Below the pieces are notes generated by a model. The model searched no databases. It was not told the origin of the DNA and saw nothing but the letters and a program-made list of their open reading frames with translations. This document shows positions 28,378 to 37,736 of a stretch of 64,000 bases of DNA, one piece after another (position 1 is the stretch's first letter; every line of letters starts with the position of its first letter). This DNA is from Cellulomonas chengniuliangii (GTDB lineage Bacteria; Actinomycetota; Actinomycetes; Actinomycetales; Cellulomonadaceae): assembly GCF_024508335.1 (NCBI RefSeq), contig NZ_CP101988.1, positions 62,001 to 126,000 of the forward strand, read 5' to 3'. Position numbers and translations under genes: made by a program.

Positions 28378-29628
28378 ATGCGGCTCCTGCACACCTCTGA
28401 CTGGCATCTGGGCCGCACCTTGCACGGGGTAGACCTGCTCGAGCACCAGGCCGCCCACCTCGACCACCTCGTCGAGCTCGCCCGCGACGAGCAGGTCGAC
28501 GCGGTGCTCGTCGCCGGTGACGTGTACGACCGCGCGGTGCCGCCGGTCGAAGCGGTGACGCTCCTGTCGGAGACCCTGGCGCGGCTGGCCGAGCACACCA
28601 CCGTGGTGCTGACCCCCGGCAACCACGACTCCGCGGCGCGACTCGGATTCGGCGCCTCGCTCATGCAGGAGCGGGTGCGGGTGCGCAGCCGCGTCTCGGG
28701 CCTCGCGGAGCCGGTGGTGCTCCCCGCGGAGCAGGGCGATGTGCTGGTCTACGCGCTGCCCTACCTGGACCCGGACGTGGTGCGCCGCGACCTGGCCGAC
28801 GAGGGCGCCGAGCCGCTGGCCCGCTCCCACGAGGCCGTGATGGGCGCGGCCATGGCCCGTGTGCGGGCGGACCTCGCCCGCAGGGTCGCCGACGCCGCGC
28901 ACACCGGCGCGCAGCGGCCGCGCTCCGTGGTCGTCGCGCACGCCTTCGTGGTCGGCGGGCTGCCGAGTGACTCCGAGCGGGACATCCGGGTGGGCGGCGT
29001 CGACGTGGCGCCGTCCGGGGTCTTCGACGGCGTCGACTACGTCGCGCTCGGGCACCTGCACGGCGCCCAGCGAGTGGGCGCCGACACCCCCGAGGGGCCG
29101 CTGCTGCGGTACTCCGGCTCCCCGCTGGCGTACTCGTTCTCCGAGCTGCGGCAGATGAAGTCCACGGTGCTTCTCGACATGGACGCGCTGACCGGGGTCC
29201 ACACCGATCCCGACGCCCTCGCCAGCCCGGACGCGGCGAATGGCCCCGGGCCCGGGGTGCGGCTGATCCCCGCCCCAGTGCCTCGTCGGCTCGCCGAGCT
29301 CACGGGCCCGCTCGAGGATCTGCTCGGGGCGGCCGGCGAGGGGCACGCCGACGACTGGCTGCGGGTCACCGTGACCGACGCGCACCGTCCCGAGGACCTG
29401 TACCACCGGGTCAAGGAGCGGTTCCCGCACGCCCTGGTGATCCAGCACCGGCCACCCGAGCGGGTGGGCGCGACCGTGCGGGCAGGCGCCGTCACGTCGG
29501 CGCACGACGTCCTGGAGGTCGCGGCCGAGTTCGTCGAGCATGTCAGCGGGTCCGCGCCGACGGCGGCCGAGGCCGCGGTTCTGCAGCGCGCGTACGAGCA
29601 GGTCACCGCTGCCGAGCGGAGCGCCTGA
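28378..29628 (+). CDS. sbcD: Exonuclease SbcCD, nuclease subunit D
   Basis: SbcD is the Mre11-like metallo-phosphoesterase of the SbcCD nuclease that cuts DNA hairpins and protein-blocked ends. The product has 416 residues. The phosphoesterase motifs are in order: LHTSDWHLGRTL, LVAGDVYDRAV, TPGNHDSAARLG, VVAHAFVVGG and ALGHLHGAQ. The ATG at 28378 fits the conserved N-terminus MRLLHTSDWH. The stop overlaps the sbcC start by one base (TGATG). Confidence 0.96.
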   Translation: MRLLHTSDWHLGRTLHGVDLLEHQAAHLDHLVELARDEQVDAVLVAGDVYDRAVPPVEAVTLLSETLARLAEHTTVVLTPGNHDSAARLGFGASLMQERVRVRSRVSGLAEPVVLPAEQGDVLVYALPYLDPDVVRRDLADEGAEPLARSHEAVMGAAMARVRADLARRVADAAHTGAQRPRSVVVAHAFVVGGLPSDSERDIRVGGVDVAPSGVFDGVDYVALGHLHGAQRVGADTPEGPLLRYSGSPLAYSFSELRQMKSTVLLDMDALTGVHTDPDALASPDAANGPGPGVRLIPAPVPRRLAELTGPLEDLLGAAGEGHADDWLRVTVTDAHRPEDLYHRVKERFPHALVIQHRPPERVGATVRAGAVTSAHDVLEVAAEFVEHVSGSAPTAAEAAVLQRAYEQVTAAERSA

Positions 29629-32600
29629 TGTACCTGCGCACGCTCGAGTTGCAGGCCATAGGGCCGTTCGCAGACCGTTTCACCATCGACTTCACCGCCG
29701 TGGGTGCCTCCGGGCTGTTCTTGCTGGAGGGCCCCACCGGCGCGGGGAAGTCCACGATCATCGACGCCGTCGTCTTCGCGCTGTACGGCAAGGTCGCCTC
29801 GCCCGCCGCGAGCGAGGAGCGGCTGCGATCCGCCTTCGCGTCCGAGGACGTCGAGAGCGTGGTCGACCTGGTCTTCGAGACCGGGGCGGGCGTGTTCCGG
29901 GTGCGCCGCACCCCGGCGTACGACAGGCCCAAGAAGCGGGGGACGGGCACCGCGCGGCAGCAGTCGACGGTGAGGTTGTGGCGGCTGCCGGTCGAGGCGG
30001 TCGACGACGCGGACGCCACCGAGGGCGAGATCCTCTCGACGCGCCTCGACGAGGCCGGGGCCGAGCTGCAGCGCATCATCGGCCTGGACCGGGCGCAGTT
30101 CGTCCAGACCATCGTGCTGCCGCAGGGCGAGTTCGCGAGCTTCCTGCGCGCCGACCCCGAGCATCGGCGAGGCCTGCTGCAGAAGATCTTCGGCACCGAG
30201 GTGTACGAGCGCGTGCAGCAGCGACTCGAGGAGATGCGGCGGGAGGCCCAGCGCACCGTCGCCGACGCCCGCGGCGTGCTGCGCAGCGCCGTCGCGCACT
30301 TCGCCGGCGCCGCGGCCCTCGACGACGCCGCGGCGGCCGAGCTCGAGTCGGCTGCCGCCGAGGAGCCGCGTCACGCCGTCGAGCTGGCCCAGGCCCACGT
30401 CGAGCGGCTCACCGAGCACGCGGCACACAGCGGCGCCGCGCAGGCCTCGGGGGAGCACGCCGCCGCCGAGGCCCGCACAGCGCTCGACGCCCTGACCGCG
30501 ACAGCCACGGCTCTCGCCCGCCGCGAGCGGCTGCGCACGGAGTGGGACGAGCTCGAGGCCCGGTCCGGCGCGCACGCGAAGGACGTGCTGCGCCGCGACC
30601 GGGGCCGTCGGGCCCTCGCGGTGCGCTCGCTCATGACCGGCCTGGACACCGCCGTGCACGCGCAGGCCACGGCCGAGGCCGCTGTGCGCGCCGCCGTGGC
30701 CGAGGCGCCCGCTGGGCTGCTGCCCCCGACGCCGCGGGCGTTCGGCCTGCTCGGGCGCCAGGTGCAGGAGCTGCCCGGGGACGAGGCCGTCGACCCCACC
30801 CACCTGGTCGCGCAGCTCACCGCCTCCCTCAGCGAGGCGCGACGCCGTGACGAGCGCACCTCGGCGACCCTGAGCCGCCTGGTGACCCTCGAGGGCGAGC
30901 TGCCCGATCGCCGCCGTGCGGTGCGGGACCTGCGCGCCTCGGTGCTCACCGCCCGCAGCGAGGCCGACCGGCTGGCCGTCGAGCTCACCACCCGCCCCGC
31001 GGAGCGCGCGGAGATCGTGTCCGCCCTGGCCACCGCCACCGAGCTGATGAGCGAGCTCAGCGGCCGCCGCGCTGAGGAGAAGGCCGCCGACGCCCTGCTG
31101 GCCGCCGCGGGCGCGGCCGAGCGCACAGCCGAGGAGCTCGCGGCCGCGACCCGGGCCCGGGACGCCGCCGCCGTCGCAGCCCACCGCGCCGTGGAACGCG
31201 AGGCGCAGGCCCGTGACGCGCGGATCGCCGGGATCGCCGGAGAGCTCGCGGGGGGCCTCGCGCCGGGCGACCCGTGCCCCGTGTGCGGCGCCCGCGAGCA
31301 CCCGGCCAAGGCGCCGGCGGACGCGGGCGGCGTGAGCCCCGAGGACGTCGACCGCGCCTCCGAGGATCGTGCCCGCGCCGAGGAGTCCCTCGCCGAGCAG
31401 GCCGCCGAGGTGGCCGCGCTGACCGAGCGGCTCGCCGCTGCGCAGGAGGCCGCTGAGGGCCTGACGCTCGAGCAGGCCAAGGGGCGGCTCGCCGAGGCGC
31501 GGATGCTGGTGAGCATCGCCGAGTCGGGGGAGAGGGACCGGGATGCGGCGCAGGCGGCGCTCGCGGCCCACGACGAGGAGACCCAGATCGCGCAGGGCCG
31601 CCGCGGAGAGCTCGAGCGGCTGTGCGCCTCCGAGCAGGCCCGGCTCGTCGCGCTCGAGGAGTCCCTGGCGCGCGACGAGCGGGAGGTCGAGGAGGCGCGC
31701 GGCGACCATCACACCGTGCAGGCCCGGCACGACGGGCTGCGGGCGCGGATCGCCTCGTCGACGGCGGTGCTGGACGCCCTCGCGGAGGTCGACCGCGCCA
31801 CACGGGACCGGATCGTGCGCACCACCGAGCTCGAGGAGTGCCTCGCGGAGAACGGGTTCCTTGACGCGGAGGACGCGCGCGCCTCGCTGCTCGCCCCGAC
31901 GGCGCTCACCGAGCTCGAGTCGACGGTGCGACGTCATGAGGCGGCTGTCGAGCGGGTGCGCGCAGGGCTCGCGGACCCGGCCCTGGCCCCCCTGCCCGAG
32001 GACGGGCCCGACGCGGCCGAGCTCGAGGCCCGGGTCGCCGCGGCCCGCGCCGAGCACACGGCCCGGGCGGCGGAGGCGAGCCGCCTGGCCGGGGCGGCCG
32101 CCCTCGCGGCGGAGCGGGCCGCGGTGGCCCAGGCCTCGCTCGAGCAGGTCGCCGGCGCGTCGGCGGCGCTCGAGGCCGCGCTGGCCGAGGCGGCGCCGGT
32201 GACCCGGGTGGCCGGCCTCGCGGCCGCCTCGGGCGCAGACAACGCGCGCGCCCTGACGCTCGCGACGTTCGTGCTGGTCCGCCGGTTCGAGGACGTGGTC
32301 GCCGCCGCGAACGACCGCCTCGCGGTGATGTCGGACGGCCGGTTCGAGCTGGTGCGCAGCGAGGAGCGGGAGGACGTGCGCACGCGGCGCACCGGCCTGT
32401 CGATGCGCGTGATCGACCACCGCACCGAGACGGCCCGCGATCCGCGCACCCTGTCCGGCGGCGAAACGTTCTACGTGTCGCTCTGCCTGGCCCTGGGCAT
32501 GGCCGACGTGGTCACCGCCGAGGCGGGCGGCATCGACCTGGGGACGCTGTTCGTCGACGAGGGCTTCGGCTCGCTGGACCCGCACACCCTCGACGCGGTG

Positions 32601-32747
32601 CTGGCGGAGCTGGGCCGGTTGCGGGCCGGTGGCCGGGTGGTCGGGGTCGTCTCCCACGTGGAGGCGCTCAAGGCGTCCATCGCCGAGCGGATCGAGGTGC
32701 GCCGCCTGCCCGACGGCGCCAGCACCCTCACGGTGCGCGCGGGCTGA
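29628..32747 (+). CDS. sbcC: Exonuclease SbcCD, ATPase subunit C
   Basis: SbcC is the Rad50-like SMC-family ATPase that works with SbcD. The product has 1039 residues. Walker A GPTGAGKST is at 35-43. Long coiled-coil arms rich in Ala, Glu and Arg flank the zinc hook CPVCG (Cys550 and Cys553). The ABC signature LSGGE begins near residue 942 and Walker B LFVDEGFGSLD near 974. The arms have unusually high Ala/Arg content, as expected at this GC level. The pair sbcDC forms its own unit and ends in a hairpin. Confidence 0.96.
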   Translation: MYLRTLELQAIGPFADRFTIDFTAVGASGLFLLEGPTGAGKSTIIDAVVFALYGKVASPAASEERLRSAFASEDVESVVDLVFETGAGVFRVRRTPAYDRPKKRGTGTARQQSTVRLWRLPVEAVDDADATEGEILSTRLDEAGAELQRIIGLDRAQFVQTIVLPQGEFASFLRADPEHRRGLLQKIFGTEVYERVQQRLEEMRREAQRTVADARGVLRSAVAHFAGAAALDDAAAAELESAAAEEPRHAVELAQAHVERLTEHAAHSGAAQASGEHAAAEARTALDALTATATALARRERLRTEWDELEARSGAHAKDVLRRDRGRRALAVRSLMTGLDTAVHAQATAEAAVRAAVAEAPAGLLPPTPRAFGLLGRQVQELPGDEAVDPTHLVAQLTASLSEARRRDERTSATLSRLVTLEGELPDRRRAVRDLRASVLTARSEADRLAVELTTRPAERAEIVSALATATELMSELSGRRAEEKAADALLAAAGAAERTAEELAAATRARDAAAVAAHRAVEREAQARDARIAGIAGELAGGLAPGDPCPVCGAREHPAKAPADAGGVSPEDVDRASEDRARAEESLAEQAAEVAALTERLAAAQEAAEGLTLEQAKGRLAEARMLVSIAESGERDRDAAQAALAAHDEETQIAQGRRGELERLCASEQARLVALEESLARDEREVEEARGDHHTVQARHDGLRARIASSTAVLDALAEVDRATRDRIVRTTELEECLAENGFLDAEDARASLLAPTALTELESTVRRHEAAVERVRAGLADPALAPLPEDGPDAAELEARVAAARAEHTARAAEASRLAGAAALAAERAAVAQASLEQVAGASAALEAALAEAAPVTRVAGLAAASGADNARALTLATFVLVRRFEDVVAAANDRLAVMSDGRFELVRSEEREDVRTRRTGLSMRVIDHRTETARDPRTLSGGETFYVSLCLALGMADVVTAEAGGIDLGTLFVDEGFGSLDPHTLDAVLAELGRLRAGGRVVGVVSHVEALKASIAERIEVRRLPDGASTLTVRAG

Positions 32748-32752
32748 GCGGG

Positions 32753-32789
32753 GCCGGGCCGCCACCTGCGCGACAGGCGGCGGCCCGGC
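32753..32789. terminator. Terminator hairpin between sbcC and the nucleoside operon
   Basis: Arms 32753-32768 and 32774-32789 pair over 16 positions with one mismatch and a five-base loop. It sits between the convergent ends of sbcC (32747) and the PfkB kinase gene (32818) and can serve both. Confidence 0.8.
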
Positions 32790-32817
32790 ACTCACGACCC
32801 GGGGCCCGGGCTCTGGA

Positions 32818-33756
32818 TCAGGCGCCTGGGTCGGTTGCCGACGGCCGGGCGCCCATCTTGGCGACGGCCTCCCGGGCCACCCGCGCGCCGGCCCGGGCCG
32901 CTGCCACTGGCTCCTGCTCGCGGGACCAGTGGTCCAGGAACCCGGCGCAGAACGCGTCGCCGGCGCCGGTGGTGTCCACCGCGGGGACCCGGTCCGCCGG
33001 GACGTGCACCGGGTCGGACCCGGCGCTCGCCACGACGCACCCGTCGCCGTCGAGGGTGACCACCGCCGTCCCGTAGTGCTCGGTCAGCCGGGCCGCGCCC
33101 AGCATCGGGTCGGACGTCCCGGTGAGGGCCTCCGCCTCGTCCCGGTTCGGGAAGCAGAGCTGTGCGCCCGCGGTCCACCGCAGGAACTGGTCCGGCCCCA
33201 CCTCCCGCAGGAACGCCACCGAGCTGGGGTCCACCGACACCGGGGTGCCGAGGGCACGGGCACGGTCCGTGAGGGTCATCGCGGCGCCGCGGACACCGAG
33301 CTCGAAGTACGAGTACCCGGTGAGGTGCAGCATCGAGGCGGCGCCGATCAGCTCGGCGGGCACGTCGTCCGCGGTGAGGTTGAGGTTCGCCGCGCGGTCC
33401 ACGAGCATCGTGCGCCGCCCCTCGGGGTCGACCATGACCACGATGGTGCCCGTCTCGGCGGACGGGTCCACCGTGAGCCGGGCGTGCACGCCGAACCCCG
33501 CGAGGAAGTCCGTGTGGAACGCGTGGTCGAAGGCCCCCACCCGCCCCACGAACGTGACCTGGTTCCCCAGGCGCCCGAGCCAGCACGCCTGGTTGGCGGC
33601 TGACCCGCCAGGGCTCCGGACGATCTCCGCACGCGTGTCGGAGTCGGCCGTCACCCCGGCGAGCGGGCGGACCAGGATGTCGTTGATGACGTCCCCGACG
33701 ACGAGGACCCCTCCCGGTCCGCCCGTCGGGCCGACGTCAGCGCTGCGCGGCGCCAC
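32818..33756 (-). CDS. PfkB-family carbohydrate kinase (possible pseudouridine kinase)
   Basis: This is a sugar/nucleoside kinase of the ribokinase fold with about 312 residues. Marks are GGVLVVGDVINDILVRPL, the motif SPGGSAANQACWLGRLG, and the catalytic block VDTTGAGDAFCAGFLDHW with its conserved Asp. It directly follows psuG and overlaps it, so phosphorylation of pseudouridine to feed PsuG is the likely role; another sugar cannot be excluded. The start is uncertain: GTG at 33756 (used) overlaps psuG by 20 bases, GTG at 33786 would overlap it by 50, and there is no ATG in reach. It is the last gene of the leftward nucleoside operon. Confidence 0.82.
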   Translation of the reverse strand: MAPRSADVGPTGGPGGVLVVGDVINDILVRPLAGVTADSDTRAEIVRSPGGSAANQACWLGRLGNQVTFVGRVGAFDHAFHTDFLAGFGVHARLTVDPSAETGTIVVMVDPEGRRTMLVDRAANLNLTADDVPAELIGAASMLHLTGYSYFELGVRGAAMTLTDRARALGTPVSVDPSSVAFLREVGPDQFLRWTAGAQLCFPNRDEAEALTGTSDPMLGAARLTEHYGTAVVTLDGDGCVVASAGSDPVHVPADRVPAVDTTGAGDAFCAGFLDHWSREQEPVAAARAGARVAREAVAKMGARPSATDPGA

Positions 33757-34666
33757 GACCGGCCCACGCGGTCGCGATCTGGCCACCGAGGGTGATGTTG
33801 TTGCTCGCGATGTCGATGTTGACGTCCAGGCTCTTCCCGTCGGTGTGCTGCACCAGGTACGCGAGCAGGAACGGCGTGACCTCCTTGCCGGCCACGCCCT
33901 GCGCGTCGGCGGCCTCGAACGCGGCGGCGAGCACGGTGTCGTGCAGCTCGGGGTCGAGCTGCTGGCTCACCGGCAGCGGGTTCGCGACGAGCACCGCGTG
34001 CGTCGAGCCCAGGGAGTCGTGCGCCGCCATGATGCCCGCGACCTCCTCGGGGGATTCGACGCGCCAGTCGATGTCGTGGCCCGAGTCGGTCAGGTAGAAG
34101 CCGGGGTAGCGCTTGGTGCGGTACCCGACGACGGTCACGCCGAGGGACTCGAGGCGCTCGAGCGTGGCGGGGATGTCGAGGATCGACTTGGCCCCGGCGG
34201 AGACCACGGTGATGGGCAGGCGCGAGAGCATCGTGAGGTCCGCGGACTCGTCGAAGGACTCCTGGGCGCCGCGGTGGACGCCGCCCAGCCCGCCTGTCGA
34301 GAAGACCCGGATGCCCGCGGCGTGCGCGAGCAGCGCGGTCGCGGCGACGGTCGTCGCGCCGGTGGTCTTGGTGACCATGGCGATGCCGAGGTCGCGGCTC
34401 GACACCTTGATGACCGACGTGTCCTCGGCGATGCGCACGATGTGCTCGTCCTCGAGCCCCACCCGCAGCACGCCGTCGATCACGGCGATGGTGGCGGGAG
34501 TCACGCCGTCGTCGACGAGCAGCTGCTCGAAGTGGCGGGCGGCCTCCAGGTTGCGGGGGCGCGGGAAGCCGTGGCTGATGATCGTCGACTCGAGGGCGAC
34601 GACAGGGCGGCCCTCGGCGAGGGCGTCGGCGACGGCTTCGGACAGGACGACAGGGGTGGTGCTCAT
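33737..34666 (-). CDS. psuG: Pseudouridine-5'-phosphate glycosidase
   Basis: PsuG splits the C-C bond of pseudouridine 5'-phosphate into uracil and ribose 5-phosphate. The product has 309 residues, as usual for the family. Conserved blocks are VALESTIISHGFPRP, the stretch TPATIAVIDGVLRVG, MVTKTTGATTVAAT, FSTGGLGGVHRG, VVSAGAKSILDIPATLE and the motif VANPLPVSQQLD. The ATG at 34666 has AAGGAG upstream and overlaps the MFS stop (ATGA). With the overlapping kinase downstream it forms a pseudouridine breakdown module. Confidence 0.96.
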   Translation of the reverse strand: MSTTPVVLSEAVADALAEGRPVVALESTIISHGFPRPRNLEAARHFEQLLVDDGVTPATIAVIDGVLRVGLEDEHIVRIAEDTSVIKVSSRDLGIAMVTKTTGATTVAATALLAHAAGIRVFSTGGLGGVHRGAQESFDESADLTMLSRLPITVVSAGAKSILDIPATLERLESLGVTVVGYRTKRYPGFYLTDSGHDIDWRVESPEEVAGIMAAHDSLGSTHAVLVANPLPVSQQLDPELHDTVLAAAFEAADAQGVAGKEVTPFLLAYLVQHTDGKSLDVNIDIASNNITLGGQIATAWAGRGAAQR

Positions 34667-35907
34667 GAAGTGGCTCCTTGGTAGCTCTTGTCTGACTGGT
34701 CGGAAGCCGCGACATCGGGTTTCGCGGTGGGCGCCGGTCCGGCGATCCGGATGGCGCCGAGCGCGAGCAGGGCCGTCACGGGGACGGCCATGAACGCGAG
34801 CTGGAGGCCCGCCGCGTCGGCGACGGCGCCGAGCAGCAACGGGAAGGCGATGGAGGTCGCCGAGGTGAGCAGGGACGCCCGCGCCACGGCCGCGTCCGGC
34901 CGCTGCGGGAAGCCGCTGACGACGAGCGCGATCGACGCGGGGTAGAGGTTGGCGGCGGCGAGCCCGCCCAGGCCGGCGGCGAGCACCGCGAGGACGGGAG
35001 TGCTCGCGACGGAGAGCAGTGCGACGGCGACGATGCCCACCAGCAGCGACGCCACGAGCACCCGTGGCGCGCCGAGCCGCCCGACGAGCCGGCTGCCGGC
35101 CACGCGGCCGGCCACGATGGCGGCCCACATCACGGACGCCGCCCCCGCGGCGGTGGGCGCGGAGAACCCGCCGACGTCCACCAGGTGCGTGGCGGTCCAG
35201 AAGATGAACGACCACTCGACGGCCACGCTCAGGCACATGGCCGCGTAGGCGGCCCGCGGCCGGCGCAAGGCGACCCTCGCCCGGCCCGCCGTCGGGCCGG
35301 TGGAGTCCGCGTCCACCGACGATCGACCGCGCAGCAGCAGGGGCAGCACCAGGACGATCAGCAGCGCCGCCTGCGCCGCGGGGAACCCGCGCCAGCCGAG
35401 GGCCGTGGCCGCCACCACCGGGAGGGCGGCGGCGGCGGCCACGGCCCCGACGCTGTAGGCGACGTTGAGCTCGCCGATCATCTGCGCGCCGTGGCGCCCG
35501 TGCAGCGCGACCAGCAGCGCTTGGCCCGCGATGAGGGTCGAGCTCATCGCGTACCCGACCAGCACCAGCGCGCCGATGCTCATGGCCGGCGACTGCGCCG
35601 TGGCGATGACCCCGGCCCCGATCGCGCCGAGGGCCGCCGAGCCGATCAGGATGGGCATCCGCCCGTGCCGCCGGCGGACCCGCTCGGCGACCGTCGCCGC
35701 CAGCAGGCCGCCGACCGCCAGCGCCGTGATGTGCAGGCTCCCCACGGTGTGGGACATGGGGATGTCGGCCTGCAGGAACGGCAGCAGTCCGCCGAGGCTG
35801 CCCTGCAGCAGCGCGCTGACCAGGACGAGCACGAAGACAGCGAGGGTCAGCCCGTCGCGCCGGGGTCCGGTGCGAGGGGCCGGCCGCACGCTGTCCACGT
35901 CGCTCAA
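34663..35907 (-). CDS. MFS transporter in the nucleoside/pseudouridine operon
   Basis: The product is a major facilitator protein of about 414 residues with some twelve hydrophobic helices. The block VAERVRRRHGRMPILIGSAA is the family loop between helices 2 and 3. It starts with a TTG at 35907 that overlaps the SDR stop (TTGA); a GTG three codons later (35898) is equally possible. The stop overlaps psuG (ATGA). Its place suggests uptake or export of a nucleoside, base or pseudouridine, but the substrate is inferred from context only. The C-terminus is polar (KPDVAASDQSDKSYQ). Confidence 0.83.
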   Translation of the reverse strand: MSDVDSVRPAPRTGPRRDGLTLAVFVLVLVSALLQGSLGGLLPFLQADIPMSHTVGSLHITALAVGGLLAATVAERVRRRHGRMPILIGSAALGAIGAGVIATAQSPAMSIGALVLVGYAMSSTLIAGQALLVALHGRHGAQMIGELNVAYSVGAVAAAAALPVVAATALGWRGFPAAQAALLIVLVLPLLLRGRSSVDADSTGPTAGRARVALRRPRAAYAAMCLSVAVEWSFIFWTATHLVDVGGFSAPTAAGAASVMWAAIVAGRVAGSRLVGRLGAPRVLVASLLVGIVAVALLSVASTPVLAVLAAGLGGLAAANLYPASIALVVSGFPQRPDAAVARASLLTSATSIAFPLLLGAVADAAGLQLAFMAVPVTALLALGAIRIAGPAPTAKPDVAASDQSDKSYQGATS

Positions 35908-36713
35908 CGCAGCGTCGCGCCGGCGTCCAGCACCAGTTCGGCGCCGGTCATGTACCTGGCCTCGGAGGAGCACAGCCACCGGACGGCGTGGGCCACGTCG
36001 ACGGCCTCCATGCGGTGGATGGGCAGCGGCAGCTCGAGGGCCCCGCCGACTCCTGTGGCCGTGGCCTGCCAGTGCTCGGCCGCCGGGTTCTGGGTCATGT
36101 CGGTGCCGGTGCCACCGGGGTGGACGGCGTTGACCCGGATGCTGTCGCCCGCCAGCTCGAGCGCGAGGCTCTTCAGCAGGCCCACCGTCCCGTACTTCGC
36201 CGCGGCGTAGTGGCCGATGGTGGGCAGCGGCTTGACGGCCGCGGTGGAGCCGACGAAGACGATCGACCCGCCCCGCCCGCCGGCGATGATGGCGGGGATG
36301 GCCGCTCGCGCGGTGTTCCACGTGCCGGTGAGGACGACGTCGATCATCGTCTGCCACTGATCCGGGGTGGCCTTCCAGGTGAGCTCGGGCCAGCTGGCGA
36401 TGCCGGCGTTGGCGACCACGAGGTCGAGGCGCCCGTAGGAGTCGGTCGCCGTGCGGACAGCCGCCTCGAGCGCCGTGTGGTCGCGGACGTCGGCGTAGGC
36501 GCTCTCCGCCCTGCCGCCGGCGTCACGGATCAGGCGGACAGTCTCGGCCAGGTCGTCGTTCGACGCGAGGGTGTACGTGAGGCCCTCGACGGGCCGCCCG
36601 AGGTCGGTCACCACCACGGCCGCCCCCGCCTCGGCGAGGCTCACAGCGACGGCTCGTCCGATGCCGCGGGCGGCTCCGGTGACGAGCGCCACCTGGTCTG
36701 TCAGATCGATCAC
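35904..36713 (-). CDS. Short-chain dehydrogenase/reductase, mycofactocin-type insert
   Basis: The product is an SDR oxidoreductase of 269 residues. The cofactor motif TGAARGIG (about 12-19), NAGIASW and the catalytic YAAAK (Tyr-x3-Lys) are intact. Between the second strand and the next Asp-rich strand lies an insert (GLTYTLASNDDLAETVRLIR) ending in ADVRD. Such an insert is known from the mycofactocin-coupled SDRs that hold NAD tightly. The GTG at 36713 overlaps the stop of the preceding nucleoside hydrolase and has AAGGAG upstream. In this operon it may oxidise a ribose or nucleoside-derived alcohol; that is inference. Confidence 0.83.
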   Translation of the reverse strand: MIDLTDQVALVTGAARGIGRAVAVSLAEAGAAVVVTDLGRPVEGLTYTLASNDDLAETVRLIRDAGGRAESAYADVRDHTALEAAVRTATDSYGRLDLVVANAGIASWPELTWKATPDQWQTMIDVVLTGTWNTARAAIPAIIAGGRGGSIVFVGSTAAVKPLPTIGHYAAAKYGTVGLLKSLALELAGDSIRVNAVHPGGTGTDMTQNPAAEHWQATATGVGGALELPLPIHRMEAVDVAHAVRWLCSSEARYMTGAELVLDAGATLR

Positions 36714-37699
36714 TGGGAGGTCTCCTTGTCGAGCGGGATGGCGGAGTCGCCGGCGGAGGCGATGAGGTCCACGACCTGGTCGCCGAACCGGGGGTCGGTC
36801 TGGAGGACCACCCGGCAGTGCGCGCCCTCCTGGGCGGGGAAGCCCATGTACTTGCCCCGGGTGTCGCACACCGTCTGGCCGCGGGTGGGGCCGTCACCGG
36901 TGACGACGTACGCGTTGACGGTGGGGGCGAGGTCCGGGACGAGCGTGCCCGCGGCGACGGCCACGGCCAGGGCGTCGTGCATGCAGCTGCGGCGCTCGCC
37001 GAACGCGGCCGCCGCGAAGAAGTCGAAGTAGAAGTCGAGGATCCGCGAGACGTACTGGCCGATGGAGCCGCCGGCGTCGAGCCGGGCGCGGTGGGCGTCG
37101 TCGAGCGTGGTGCGCATGGTCACGTCCAGGCCGACCATGGTCAGGCGCCACGGGGCGTTGAACACCGCGGCCGCGGCCTCGGGGTCGCACCAGATGTTCG
37201 CCTCGGCCACCTCGGTGACGTTGCCGGGGGCGTCGGCGGCGCCGCCCATGATCGTGACGCCCCGCACCAGGCTCGGCAGGTCCGGGCACAGGCCCAGCGC
37301 GATCGCCAGGTTGGTGAGCGGGCCCACCGCGACGATCTCCACCTCGCCCGGGTGGGCCGTCACCAGGCGGATGATCTGCTCGGCGGCGCTGCCCGGGACC
37401 ACGGCCCTCACCTGCCGCCCCGAGCCGGCGTTCCCCTGCCCGTCGTCGCCGTGCACGTGGTACGCGAACACGGCCTCGCCGCCCGCGATGGGCCCCGCCG
37501 CGCCCGCGGCCACGGGGACGTCGGGGCGGCCCGCCATGTGCACGGTGTGCAGGCAGTTGCGCGTCGCGGTCGCCACATCGACGTTGCCCCACACCGATCC
37601 CAGGCCGATGAGGTCGATGTCGGGGTGCAGCGCCGCGTAGAGGATCGCGAGGGTGTCGTCGACCCCGGTGTCGCAGTCGAGGATCATCTTCAGTGCCAT
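36710..37699 (-). CDS. Nucleoside hydrolase (paralogue 1)
   Basis: The product is an inosine-uridine-type nucleoside hydrolase of 329 residues that splits the N-glycosidic bond to give base and ribose. The N-terminal metal motif DCDTGVDD, the blocks VGPLTNLAIAL and GNVTEVAEANIWCDPEAAA, and the C-terminal CMHDALAVA (His-Asp) are all present. The ATG at 37699 follows AGGAG. Its stop overlaps the SDR start (GTGA). It shares more with paralogue 3 (both DCDTGVDD and NIWxDPEAA) than with the others. Confidence 0.92.
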   Translation of the reverse strand: MALKMILDCDTGVDDTLAILYAALHPDIDLIGLGSVWGNVDVATATRNCLHTVHMAGRPDVPVAAGAAGPIAGGEAVFAYHVHGDDGQGNAGSGRQVRAVVPGSAAEQIIRLVTAHPGEVEIVAVGPLTNLAIALGLCPDLPSLVRGVTIMGGAADAPGNVTEVAEANIWCDPEAAAAVFNAPWRLTMVGLDVTMRTTLDDAHRARLDAGGSIGQYVSRILDFYFDFFAAAAFGERRSCMHDALAVAVAAGTLVPDLAPTVNAYVVTGDGPTRGQTVCDTRGKYMGFPAQEGAHCRVVLQTDPRFGDQVVDLIASAGDSAIPLDKETSQ

Positions 37700-37736
37700 G
37701 GGGTGCTCTCCTGTTCCTGGTCGTCCGGTCCCGGCG

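Noticed and set aside
29037-32795. 1252-codon minus-strand frame opposite sbcDC
   Set aside because: Long only because stops are rare at this GC level; sbcD and sbcC on the plus strand carry all expected motifs.
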